The position numbers were made by a program, and so were the translations under genes. The notes beneath the pieces were generated by a model. It was given only the letters and a program-made list of their open reading frames with translations, was not told where the DNA came from and searched no databases. A stretch of DNA of 64,000 bases from Trichaptum fuscoviolaceum (lineage: Eukaryota > Basidiomycota > Agaricomycetes > Hymenochaetales > Trichaptaceae), in the NCBI GenBank assembly GCA_910574455.1, contig CAJSYZ010000003.1:4835250-4899249 (forward strand), written 5' to 3'. Positions within the stretch are counted from its first letter, which is position 1. Each line of letters starts with the position of its first letter. Shown here piece after piece: positions 32,814 to 43,755 of this stretch.

Positions 32814-34633
32814 TCAATCAAAACACTTCTCGAAATCACCCGCACCATCGCTCCGCGCATAGCCCTGGCTCTGCACAAAGTCATCTAACGTACAAAGCCC
32901 GTTTCTCTTCGCACCGCAGAACGACAGATCCTGCAGTGCATCGTCAACAAGCATGCGCACATACGTCTCGCCGCCGCACTCGAGGCGCTCCGTCGCAAGC
33001 CTCCCGGAGAAGGGCACGAGCTTTGATGCGAGCCACGTCCGCGCGGGGTCCGGCAGCGTTGGGTCGAGTGCCACGCGCGGGCGGAAGAGGCCAATGGCGC
33101 TATATATTGCAATCATCTGGTTGTCGTGTGAGAAGTCGACATAGAGCGTGCGGTTGAGCGGGAACGTATCGGGCGACGCATCGAGCGTGCGGTTCGTCTG
33201 CGTGTTATCCCGCACTGGCGTCCCCGTGAGACGCGCCAACAGCTCGTTAACGTATCCAACACCCTGCACAGGGCCGAGTTCCTGTCCATACCTGTGGGGA
33301 AGCTCAGTCAATTCACTTCATCTGCGAGGCAATTTAGCGGAGAACAGAAGAGATACGCACCCCGTGCCGTAGAATTTGCCCAGGTCCCCGAAGTACTCAT
33401 ACCCGCTAAAGTCCGACTGACTGAACAGCGAACAGAACGCGCTGGCCTTTTCTTTCGCCACGGTCTCGAACGGGCAAAGACTGATGATACTGGATACGTC
33501 ATCGAGAGTCAAATTCGCACCAGGGGCAGCCGCGTTCAGCCGGGCCTGGATTGGGGATGCGTAGATCGACTGCCATGTATTCGTCTGAGCATCTCCACTC
33601 CCCGCGCTTGGACACATGTTATCATCGAGCGTATCATTCAGCTAATTCAGGTTTTAGCAGATCCATCTCTCGAAAATGGTTTAGTTCCGGGAAACTCACG
33701 GATTCCTGAAGAACGACGTCCAAGATCGGCCGAAGCTTGTTCCCACTCGCACTCGCAAAGCCTAGGGGCGTCCAGTAGTGAGCGTGTCTTTCATACTTCG
33801 CTACGAATACGTAAAAGTACCTGCAGTCCAATTTGTCGCCGATTGGACAACACGTGTGGAACTCGAGGCCCTCACAAATGGAAGGTCCTGATTGGTAAGG
33901 AGATGTTCATATCGCTCAAAGTCCAGCTGACCCGAGTCGAACGATCTCGAAGTTTGTTCAGGGGCTAGAGTCTGAATGATGAGATGACAATGAACTCACT
34001 GTGCAGCTCCGAATGGGACAAGGTCGTCATGGCCCAGGTCGTACGTGAAACTCTTCAAGAAATTTAGCCGTGTATCCTCGAAGGTTGAAACGCGCTGCAG
34101 CTTCGATATCGCCGTCTCTATCGCAGCTCCAGCGCTGGACGTTGGGAACCGAGCACCATGGCGCTGAATCTGCGGAGCTTCTGAGTCTAATGCCTGTCAT
34201 GTGGCCAGACAGGAGGGTCTACTCACTACATTGACCTACACCTATCAGTTGAGCTGTGTTCGCACATGGGTATAGAAAGCAGAACTCCCACCTGGGTAAT
34301 CTTGCAATTCCGCGGAGGCGAAGGGTAGTCCGCTGCAGGAAAGTAGGGAGAATACTGTGCCCAGGTGTGCAAGATGCTTGCAGGCAGATGAATGGTTGGG
34401 GTGATGGGCTTAATCTTGGACGAAGCAGTGTAGGGAAGGTTTGCCAGAGCCAAGACAAAACGAAAGAAGAGCAAGAAGAGCAGAGCGGCCATCGCTGAAA
34501 TGAGAGCTTGCCAGCGAACGGTATGAATTGCCTTCCTCCAGCTGGAATGCGTCCGGCGTCCGAAGTGCTCGTCGTGCTGCCCGATCCCGATGAGCGGTTC
34601 GACCTCCTCGTTCGACCTCGCCATCTTATACAT
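32814..34633 (-). CDS. Histidine acid phosphatase, phytase-like, membrane anchored
   Basis: Seven exons: 34633-34292, 34235-34227, 34169-34000, 33945-33821, 33761-33700, 33641-33361, 33291-32814; 488 aa. Exon 2 is a 9-nt micro-exon (VNV) directly before the catalytic motif IQRHGARFPT, whose His is the phosphate acceptor. The partner motif near the C-terminus is FSHDNQM (HD proton donor). Other landmarks are NQDLPFVRASSSTRVVQSA, PFETVAKEKASAFCSLF and the terminal DLSFCGAKRNGLC. Enzymes of this family release phosphate from phytate or other phosphomonoesters outside the cell. Instead of a signal peptide there is a hydrophilic start and one helix at about residues 40-65 (ALISAMAALLFLLFFRFVLA), so it is probably a type II membrane protein with the catalytic domain outside. 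No defect was seen. Confidence 0.9.
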
Positions 34634-35470
34634 CGTGTAGAGAAGAAACGTTCAAGCTGGGAGCATATGCAGCAAGCGGGAGAAACAAGAGAGATATAAT
34701 GTGTGCAGAGCTCGCACCGCGCAGAGAACACACGCCACCCACGCACGTTGGCTGCTACCGCTTCTTGACGGTAAGCGCTTCCTCACCCGAATATAGGAGC
34801 CAGAATTAACTCCATCCGAGTAAGTTGATGCGACCGAAGATATTGTCGGAATATGTTGCTCGACTGGTTATTGTGCAAGCAATGAGCCAGATACAAATGT
34901 GCAAGGCTCTCGAGCGTGATAGACCGGACATGGTGGTTACTCGTCAAGAGCGTCATGGTCATTTGGCCAGAGACGATGAGGTAGCTAGCTTGCACGTGCA
35001 CAACGTCAATGTCCGTGCCTGTGTCTGGGGTCCCTCTACTCTGTATTTGGAAGCCATTCTCCAGGACCCCAATTGTTGCTGTACTACCGCTTAGTACTGG
35101 AAAGAGTTCAACTTCAAGTTGAGCTTCCTCTTCACTCTAACACTTTCAGCTTCGTTTCAAGCTTCTTTTGTGCCTTCCAAGATGCTGATACAATACAACT
35201 TATAATGTTCCTGAGGTGTTATTCTACCTACGGAAGTGAGACAGTCAACTGCAATTTACCTATAAATATCACTCACATCCCATCTTCGCAGGTCTGGTGT
35301 ATAACACATTTTCCGGACGTTCTAATTAAACAACTTCAGAGGCTCTTACATACCTTTTCTCTTTCTGCGAGAGCTTCAAGACGATCCCCTGATAACCGTT
35401 AAGGCTCTTAGCTTACTTCTTCCTTACGGATCGATCACTCCACCAATCCCAATCCCTTCATTTCGCTTGA
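34634..35470. other. Divergent intergenic region between phosphatase and 35471 gene
   Basis: Shared promoter space for two genes transcribed away from each other. No further gene or clear element was recognised. Confidence 0.5.
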
Positions 35471-36698
35471 ATGTCGGAAAGGAAGAACCCTTTTCTTGAC
35501 GCAAGCGCTCACGACCGACTCACTAAACGCCCCCGGCTCGAAGACGACGGTAAAGGCGTTTTAACGACCGCGCAACCAGGCGTATCGGCTTCATCGTCTT
35601 CCACTGACAACCTAGCCAGCCTCCTAGACTTCACCGCTCTCTGCTCTGACACTGACATTTCTGACCGCTTCGGCGACATCGCGCGCTCGCTGCTGTACAA
35701 CCACACGCTTGCTATCACCTCTAACCTCTCGACCGGACCCACGACAAGCGAGTACGAATTTCTGGAGGTCGAGTTTTATTTACGTAAGGCGGACGTACAC
35801 GAAGATCCGTTCACCCATGGAACACAAGAGCAGAGCAATTCCGGAAGATGGCAAGTTGCTTTTCGCTGAAATAGATGTGAAGGGAAACGAAACTGACCTT
35901 ATGTAAATATCCAATAGGTACTTTCACAGAGCGCCTAGGAAGTCGGAAGACCCGTCCAAGTCGGCAACTTCATCGGGCTATCGAGGCGGCACGCGCAAGG
36001 GGCTCGACCTCACCATTGGCGGGCCCTGTGCATCACCTCACTTCGCCTCAAGCCCGTCTGCGACTGGCCCGCGAGGGGGGATCCTCTTACGTTCGATACG
36101 CCGTCTTTCTGACGAAGTGATCATCTCTGGGCCGTCCCTGCTCGTTGACGAGGTCCTGCGCACCTGCGGAGCGAAGAGCATTGCCGAGCTGGTGTCCCAG
36201 AAGCTCAACGACGACACATCCGCGTTCCCTGCTACCACGTCATCTTCCCCGCGCAAGGCCTGTGCCATCAGCATCAAACGCCGTGCGGTTCCACTGCCCC
36301 GGAAGCCAGTCATCTACACCTCCCCGCGCATCGGACTGGACCTCTCCCACCCAGGGACAACACTCTCCCCAACAGAGCCTCGTATCGCCTTCCTCCAGAA
36401 GCAATACCGGTACTTCATATACCCAGATCGCCTCACGGCAAACGGCCGCGCGCAGACGTTCCTCGGCGTCTACCTGCTCGTCGCGGACGCGGGCATCCTC
36501 AGCGAGGACGGCGTGCGCGCCGAGACCGCACGCCTCACGGGCCTCAAGCGGGCTGTGGTCGACAAGTACGCGGCGGACTACGCGGAGGGGCGCGCGTGCG
36601 GCCGGCTGAAGTCGTTCGTCGGACCAGCCGGAAAAGGCGCGTCTGCATCTCCGGCTACATACCTCAAGATGATGGGCACCGTCTCGGGCCTGGCGTAA
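35471..36698 (+). CDS. Conserved fungal protein with RGGILLR/GLDLT motifs
   Basis: Two exons, 35471-35850 and 35918-36698, giving 386 aa. The 67-nt intron has a GC donor (GCAAGT) and AG acceptor: phase 2 across the Trp codon joins NSGRW to YFHRAPRKS in frame, while reading through meets a stop. After a short basic start (KRPRLEDD), features are LLYNHTLAI, YEFLEVEFYLRK, RKGLDLTIGG, RGGILLRSIRRLSD, SGPSLLVDEVLR, and late KPVIYTSPRIGLDL, YRYFIYPDRL and FLGVYLLVADAG. The order 'protein with YRGGTRK, then GG[I/V]LLR, then a GP..LVD segment' recalls the alkyladenine DNA glycosylase fold, but that is a weak inference. Composition is GC-rich in the second exon. Function unproven. Confidence 0.65.
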
Positions 36699-36951
36699 TA
36701 CGTCCGACATTGTGTAATTTACTCTCTCTTGCGGAACCCAGCGATACATACACAACAGCTCTCTCCTCCCACCGCCTCGACCTCTGCCCCTTTTCGACCG
36801 AAGTTCCGATGTGCTCATGGCCCATTCATGTCCCTCTATCCCCCTCTCCCCCCATACGAACATCTCCCACAGCATCCTCGATCACACATACTTAGACCTT
36901 CATCTTCTCCTTTGGTCATCTCAAACTACCCATTGCCAACCTGTGTACAAT

Positions 36952-37233
36952 TTAGAGTTGTTCAAGCAAGTGCTCCAGTACTTCTACCCCGCATTCCACC
37001 AACTTTCCATGACGTCGTCTAGCGCTATATAGCCTTTCGTACCAGTCAATTCTGCCCAAACGCCTACTTCTATCAAAGCCGCTTTTGGCCCTCGGCGGGA
37101 ACTCCTCCCCATCTATTGTTACTCTGCCGATCATACACACGTCGTCATTCCAATCACCTTCAGTCCTGGAAAACTGCCTAACCGATTGGGCGAACTCTAA
37201 TTCATTCGTCACAAGTACATGTAAATTAAACAT
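36952..37233 (-). CDS. Small ORF, 93 aa, doub­tful
   Basis: ATG at 37233 opens a compact ORF (MFNLHVLVTNELEFAQSV ... VEVLEHLLEQL) with mixed, protein-like composition and one Cys near each end. No domain, signal peptide or splice context was recognised, and it faces the 3' end of the 35471 gene. It may be spurious. The remaining sequence from 36699 to 37908 holds nothing else recognised; the minus-strand ORF from 38195 to 37293 is a shadow. Confidence 0.2.
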   Translation of the reverse strand: MFNLHVLVTNELEFAQSVRQFSRTEGDWNDDVCMIGRVTIDGEEFPPRAKSGFDRSRRLGRIDWYERLYSARRRHGKLVECGVEVLEHLLEQL

Positions 37234-37908
37234 TGTCTATTGAACGTTGCACGTAACTGCACATGCCGCAGCTACGACATAGATATGCGAAATTAAAGGA
37301 TGTGTAGTATGCTAAACGTGCTCAGATAATCGATCGAAAGTCCTGAGGCGATTGGAGGCGTCCCTAGCTCCTGATGCACGCCCCGCAGATGTGTATCAAC
37401 GCCCTGAGCTTGGTGTCTATTAATACGTACATATGTCCAGGTCCGAAGTTGGGAAAGGGAGCTTATATATGAAGACATAGTAATGAGTGAGTCGTGTCGG
37501 CGTGCGAGGGAAACCGAATGGCAAGAGAAGGGGGTGGTCATGAGGCGAGGCTGTCGGAGAGTATTCGTGAGAGAACAAAACCCAAGATGCATGGTATGCG
37601 ATAGCGAGGGAGACTTGAATGAAGTCCAAGAAGGGATGGGAATGCCGTTATAGATTACTTCTACCCCACGATTCCGAACTGATAGGGATGCGGGGTAGAG
37701 GTGGGAGAGAGACGACTTGAGGGGAACAAATAATATCATGAAGTCGAAAGTGAGAGAAAAGAAAGAAAATGGGAAAGGGGGCAATAGATACAGCGCCAAG
37801 AAAGAAAAAGACGGGTGGGACATGCATTTTACAACACACGGCGTGTTTTCGTAAGCTGCGAGGCAATGCGAGTGGTGCATATCAGACCACCAGGCCTGCA
37901 GGACCGGA

Positions 37909-39172
37909 CTACCGGGCGGGGAGGAACATGAGTTCGACGCTCGGCTTGTCGGGTGACCCAGGCTCCGCGGGGATCTGAACACCGTCCGCATCATACTCGC
38001 CCGGCTCCTCGTCCATGTACCCGTACGTGTATTCGCTTTCCTCCCCCGTCGGCATCCCCGCCATGCCCTCCCAGCCCGGCCCAGCAAACCCGACATACGC
38101 CCCAACCCCGTCAGGCCCCGACCCCGTCTCCGTTGACGAAAAAAGCGCGCCCGGCACGGACGACGTCGTCTCGGCTGTCTCGTGTGCGCGCACATAGCAA
38201 GCGGCGGGGAACTCGAACGCCGGCGCCGGGGTCACTGCCGTGCAGAAGAACGTGTAGACATGGTGCTGGTTCGTGCTCGTCGACGCGCGCGACGAGCGCG
38301 GGGAACGCGACTGCTCTTGCGGCGCATTCGGTGCCAATGTCGCGGCTTGGCATGGCATGTAAATGTTTCCGAGTGGATTGCCGCTAGACAGATAAAGATA
38401 GAAAGGCAAATCGTCAGTTTTCTTTATCGTACGAAACGAATAGAGACCGAGGCGCGAGCACAGCTGGCGTTTCGACATGATCGGACAAAGGCTCGTTTGT
38501 GGCGAGAACTCACCAAACAGAGCAACCGACACCCTGCCATCGACAGCCGCACGCGAACGTCTTTGACTCCCCGCCACGCTCGAAATACATCTTGTCCATC
38601 GGGACCACGACATCAGACGCCTTTCCCTTCGCGTTCCACGCCCCGCTCTTTGTCCGCGGGGAGCCGTTCGTGTGGATGAGGGCGCCACAGCCCGTGGACT
38701 GGCGAAACTTGAGGGGCGAACGAGGGGGTCTGGTCGTTGTCGACGAGTGCATTGGTAGGGGGCTGGGCTGGTAGGGTGAGACATCGTCGTCGTCGAAGGT
38801 CTCCTCGAACCCGCAATAAAGCTCAAAGCCTGAGCCATGCCCACCGTCGGACTCTTCCTCGACTTTGGCAGGGTCGATGACTTCTGTCCAGGCTGGGTAC
38901 ACCTGAGGCATGCCTGAGTCAAGTTGGGTGGGGATCACAGGCTGCGAAGGGATCGGTTGTCGGTTTCTTCGATAGTCTGGGCTACCGAGCCAAGGATCGC
39001 TGGGGACGTACGAAGTAGAGGAGAGCTGGCCTCTCGCTCGATGTGCAGCAGTGATAGCGCCTCTCCTACGCAGCCTGCTTGCCTCTGCCGTCCGGACGAG
39101 GTCAGACAGCACAATTGGCTCTTCGTCCTCGACGTGGGATGAATAAGTGTTTGCAAGCACGGTGGTCGCCAT
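37909..39172 (-). CDS. Cys-motif (putative zinc-binding) conserved fungal protein
   Basis: Two exons, 39172-38514 and 38383-37909, 377 aa. The 130-nt intron is unusually long for this window but both borders fit (GTGAGT, TCTAG), and the join creates the key motif: ACGCRWQGVGCSV plus CGNPLGNIY, that is C-x-C then C-x-x-C, a likely zinc site. Upstream is a Pro/Ser-rich region (ERGGESKTF just before the motif). Downstream are HHVYTFFCTAVTPAPAFEF and an acidic tail with GYMDEEPGEYDADG. Basidiomycetes have conserved proteins with such a WQGVGC..CGNPLG core; no function is known to me. The N-terminal half appears disordered. Confidence 0.7.
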
Positions 39173-41274
39173 GAGTAGAGAGTTGGTCTGAGATAGAGAT
39201 TTGGATTGAGTGTAGTGAATTGGTGCTTTGTGCACGAGGAAGACGGGTCTTGGATTAGATAAATGGCAAAAGGCTGGTGCGTGGAGGAGAGTATCGGATA
39301 CTGGGCCCGTTGTCCTGTGACTCCAGGCAGCAGGCTCCAGCTGCACCGCCACAGCCGAAGGCATCGCCGCCTGGGGAATTACCCAATCGGAGTACATTAG
39401 GATTACACTCCAAACTCTAATGCCCCTCGGTCCGATGGATGAATCACTCCTCTCTATCGATAAAACATACGTTAGCCATGAAATGTTAATTGATCACTCG
39501 CCTTATTATCGGTCTCATATACATAATTGCGTCCCTCGGGATGGACAAAAAGATTGCAGCTCTCGCGTGAGACCGCAGGAGAACGGCGCGGGCAAACTCT
39601 CATGTATGTGACGCACTAGACCGCTGGCGTCTCACAAATGAAAGTCTGTCCTCATCCTTGAAGCCATGAGCGAGGAACCAAGTTCCCGCCATGGTGCGGT
39701 TTAGACAAGATTTGCGCAAGTTACCCCAACTCCTGGCGACCCTGCACCCCCGTCCACGACTTTAACTCCAACAGAACCAGAATGCCGTGGACAAACTGAA
39801 CGCTGCACTTCCCCAACCTCGAGCAGCAGGCCCGGGCTTCGCCGCGAGGATGGTCAGGCGACCTCCGCCCGAGGGAAATGAACCGAAACGGGAGTGCACC
39901 AGAAGGCGCTGCGAGTCTAGAGAAGTAGGCACGGAATAGAATCGATTTCATATCACGAAGGAGACGCGGAAACCTCAGATCAGCTCCGCCAGAGACACGG
40001 CCCCGGACTGTACTTCATGACGCTCTGTACACTCCCACAGCAGTTGCGTGCTTTGGACGACGGAGATAAGGCAACTGAGCACGAAAATTTTGTTGACCGA
40101 GAGCTACGTTCCTTCAAGAGAGGAGCCAGCCTTCGTCATTGTTCAATGACGAGTGTATGCGGCGCCCAAGAATTAATTAACTTGAGCCGCTATGCAGTCG
40201 GAGTGAGTGGGGATGAGTAGAATGTAAGCGGCGAAACTGAGTGAGTTAGCCCGCGTTCCACGAATAGAAGGATTTAGTCACTGCAGGACGCCGAGAGGCA
40301 CGATTCAAGATAGACTGCCGATAGCCAGAGAACACCGGGCTCCGAAAGGAGAGTTTCAAATTCAAGGTGCGTAAGAAACCCGGAACGTTTCTCCCGCGTT
40401 AGAGGAAACATCCTAGAGTGTAATAAGAAGACAATCGAGGGTCGATGTTTGGGCTGGAAGACAATGAAACATGTGTAACAACTTGACAAAGAACCGCCCC
40501 CGACGTTATGCGAGATGATAGTGAGTGTTTGGGCGTGTGCATTTCCTTGTATTGTATTGGCTGCTCCAAGTATAAGTAAGACGGCTGTGCATCTGCCATT
40601 TCAAAGGGTGGTCGTATGCGTTCGGATTTCGTAAAAGAATCAACAATGCGAGAAACGACTTGAGCGAATAGCAGGATTCTTAAGGCAAGTACTGGGGTTG
40701 GATCGACTTCACCTTCTGCGCGAAAGGATTAAGCTTCTCCGAGACTGGACAGAGGAATGGCTTTCGTAAAATCTTGGCAGCGGAGAACAGAGACAAGAAT
40801 CAACCTAGGTTGCGTGCAAACAGATCAGCGACAGATCGAGTAGTACAATTACGCTTCACCTGCGCAAGATCAAGTCCAATAATGCAACGAACTTAGAGAG
40901 GATGTTAATCGACTAATCAGGGTAGCTATTACTTACCAAATGCCTCCTGCCTGCGGTACCACGTACTATTCAAGCGCACTAGTGGTACTGCAACGTTGTG
41001 TCTATTTGATATATCACAGATATCAAATCCGCTTCCGATAACAGAGATGAGATTCAGATTTATGAAAGACTGTATCTTGGAGATGGTGGGTGTGCAGAAG
41101 CAAGGCAAACCTGGACGCGTCGTCTCGTTCTTGGCGTATCTTACGCGTCTCCATCACGTGATGCTTTAATAATATTCAGGTAGGCCGAGTCCGCCACTGG
41201 CACTGGCACGCAACTGAGTCCTTTAGTTCACTTTGCACTTTCTCGACGACATCTAAATATGACTCCAAGACACT
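39173..41274. other. Gene-free 2.1-kb interval
   Basis: No ORF with domain-like content, no repeat ends and no RNA gene were recognised. It contains the divergent promoters of the 39172 and 41275 genes. Confidence 0.5.
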
Positions 41275-41973
41275 ATGAATACGCTCGCGCTGTCTCGAAA
41301 CACAATACCTTCCATTTCTCAGAATATCAATATCATCAGTTGGTATCAAAGTTTTCTTTACACCTCACGACGGCGGACATTGAGGATGACTGAATCCCGA
41401 CGAATCTTCATACGACCAGCAACTACAAACGACTGTTCGGCCATATCAAGGTTATGTCTCCTGACCGCAAACAACGGGTCTTCTGCCGCATCTCGAATGC
41501 AACATCACGATCTCCCAGGCCTGACCCTGCTTCTTCCTTATCTCTACCTGCCCTCGGGGTTCTCCTACGTGCTCGTCGAAATGACGAGAAGTAAGTCGCT
41601 CACGATCAGCAAGATCGTGGGCTGTGTGGCGGGAACGTCTAATCCTCCGCAATTTGCACGGGAGCTTGGGACTTCGTGGTGGCCGTCGCTGAGGCAAAGG
41701 TTTCCGAGAAATCTGGCCGGCACGCCACTTGATAGATTCTTCGTCGACTTGATACACAAGGCTCCAGACCTTGATCTCACTCCATCACCTCCTACGCCGC
41801 TCCGTGTCCACGCACTCCCGGCGTACCGCGATCATGGGTGTGATAGGCTTTTGCTTGATGTGGCGATGCGTTATCTGAGAAGACATAGAAAGGGCGCAAG
41901 AAGTGTTGCTATTCAGTACCGGGAGCCTATTCTTGCACTCCCGGAAGCCTTGCGTGAAGATAAACTCCACTAA
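41275..41973 (+). CDS. GNAT-like N-acetyltransferase, single exon
   Basis: Open frame of 232 aa from ATG 41275; a second ATG (MTESRRIFIRPATTNDC, about residue 38) may be the true start, because the domain begins there. IFIRPATTNDCSAISRLC fits the first strand and helix of the GNAT fold, FSYVLVEMTR... KIVGCVAG a central strand, and LRVHALPAYRDHGCDRLLLD the acetyl-CoA-binding segment, although the usual Q/RxxGxG/A loop is poorly kept (YRDHGCDRLL). Such enzymes move an acetyl group from acetyl-CoA to an amine. Substrate unknown; the loop change could mean a degenerate or non-acetylating member. No intron was seen. Confidence 0.5.
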   Translation: MNTLALSRNTIPSISQNINIISWYQSFLYTSRRRTLRMTESRRIFIRPATTNDCSAISRLCLLTANNGSSAASRMQHHDLPGLTLLLPYLYLPSGFSYVLVEMTRSKSLTISKIVGCVAGTSNPPQFARELGTSWWPSLRQRFPRNLAGTPLDRFFVDLIHKAPDLDLTPSPPTPLRVHALPAYRDHGCDRLLLDVAMRYLRRHRKGARSVAIQYREPILALPEALREDKLH

Positions 41974-43755
41974 ATATTCATTCTATTCCCCTCCGTACAT
42001 TTGACTGCTAGTACGGCACATATTTGTTTTATTTCTTTCGCTGTAATTAGCAACTCTATCGGCCTTACTCTAATGTACGGGAAACACTTGTTGTGAATAA
42101 CCTTACTCTATTGAAAAACGATCTGAAGTTTCAAGTGTATCATATGCGGCTGAAGCCTTGGACTATAGGAAATTCGATTTTTCTATTCTATTCTTTGATC
42201 TGATATTCGATCTATTATAGTGACTGCAGGCCCTTTAGGGCGTATTTCGCACTTTACATATGTTATCTACCCTATGAGTGATATTGAGTATTGCAACAGA
42301 AATTGCTGAAAAGAAGAGAAGTATGGATGAGTCTTTGAAATAGAGTGAGAATAAAGATATTGTGAAAACGAGTCGGACTTGCAAGTGAATGATGGCGGTA
42401 ATCTAGCCCAGAAAGAATTGAATGAATTCTAAGAAAGATAAAGAGATATACACGAGGGCTATCATGCACTTGTTATTCACGAGCTTGAAAAGAAATATTT
42501 GTTACAAAGTCGGAATTTAGGAGATGGGAGAAAAGCGAGGGGAACTTCAAACTTGAGTCTAAAGTTATTGCCGGAAATTTCCCACGATTTTTTTGCCAGT
42601 GGTCATTTTTCGTGCTGATCGGCGATCCCTGGCACTGAGCACAGTGAGCAGTGAGCACTCAACCAACTTCATTATCCAAGCAGTTCTGCACGACGCTCTC
42701 GAGGACACCGCTATGTTACAGGCCTGATAAATCTGAGACTCTCTACATTGCAAGTATACAGTCCATCAAAGGCACCCTCCAAGTTTGGGTCATTGAACTT
42801 CCCATCCGAGTCATCATGATGGCATTCGACCGCGACTTTTGGACGATGCGATGAATTTGGACGCTTCTTTCTGAATAAAGGTTGAAAATCAAAGTGAGAT
42901 CATCGTGTGTGCGAGACTGATGGAACAGTGCGAGGGGAACGGATAGAAGGAAATGCGACGCGGCGGTGTTGTCGGAGAGGATGACATCCATATTGTGCAA
43001 TGCGGTGAGTTCCATTCACTCTGTCCTATTCATAAAAAGGCTCAAGGTAAGATCTCGCTTGCAGTTCTGTGCTTCTTTAGCACACTCTCTCAACTCCATT
43101 ACGGCTCATACTCTCGATGATGTTGCTAACTTGAAGGAATGTAGGGAACCACATGGGAAATTGGTCCCTGGCTATAATCTGGTGAGAGAGTTGCTGCTCG
43201 GTATTGTTACGCGAGGTGCTTCATCTACTCTGAACCGGTATTCTGCGAACTTGAAGCTCGTGGCTTGATAGATCTAAGGCTCCCGCTCAACTTTTCCTCA
43301 AGCAATGCAGGCCAATCATCTAGACAACATGGATTACCAGCTTCCCCGTTTACACGATGCTTGATACTTATCACTCCACCTGTTGTAGATCTTGATGGAA
43401 ATAAAAGCAGTAGATTGTCAAGGCCTGACACCATCCCACTAGCATACGAACGGGCGCAATTTTCTCCAATTACTAGGCTATTTCTGGAGAGGAATATTGG
43501 CCCCGCTCATCGACCCTGGACAGACTGATAGCCCTTATAATACTTGGGTCTCTTCACCGCAGTGGCTAAAACATTCAGTAAACTATTTGCAACTCACAGC
43601 TCTCTAAACCTGCAGATCCGTTTCTCTCGCACTCCGCATCGGTCCTGGGCATATATGTATGATAAATCTACATGGAAAATACTGGTAGGTGGACTCTTTA
43701 ATCTTCTTCTGAAGAACCCGCATCTCATACCTCCATTTCATTAGCGCATACTGGC
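41974..43755. other. Gene-free 1.8-kb interval
   Basis: AT-rich with short ORFs lacking domains. The P450 promoter lies in its last few hundred bases. Confidence 0.5.

Noticed and set aside
36240..36875. Minus-strand ORF opposite the 35471 gene
   Set aside because: Shadow of a GC-rich coding exon; the plus strand has the better motifs and a consistent intron.
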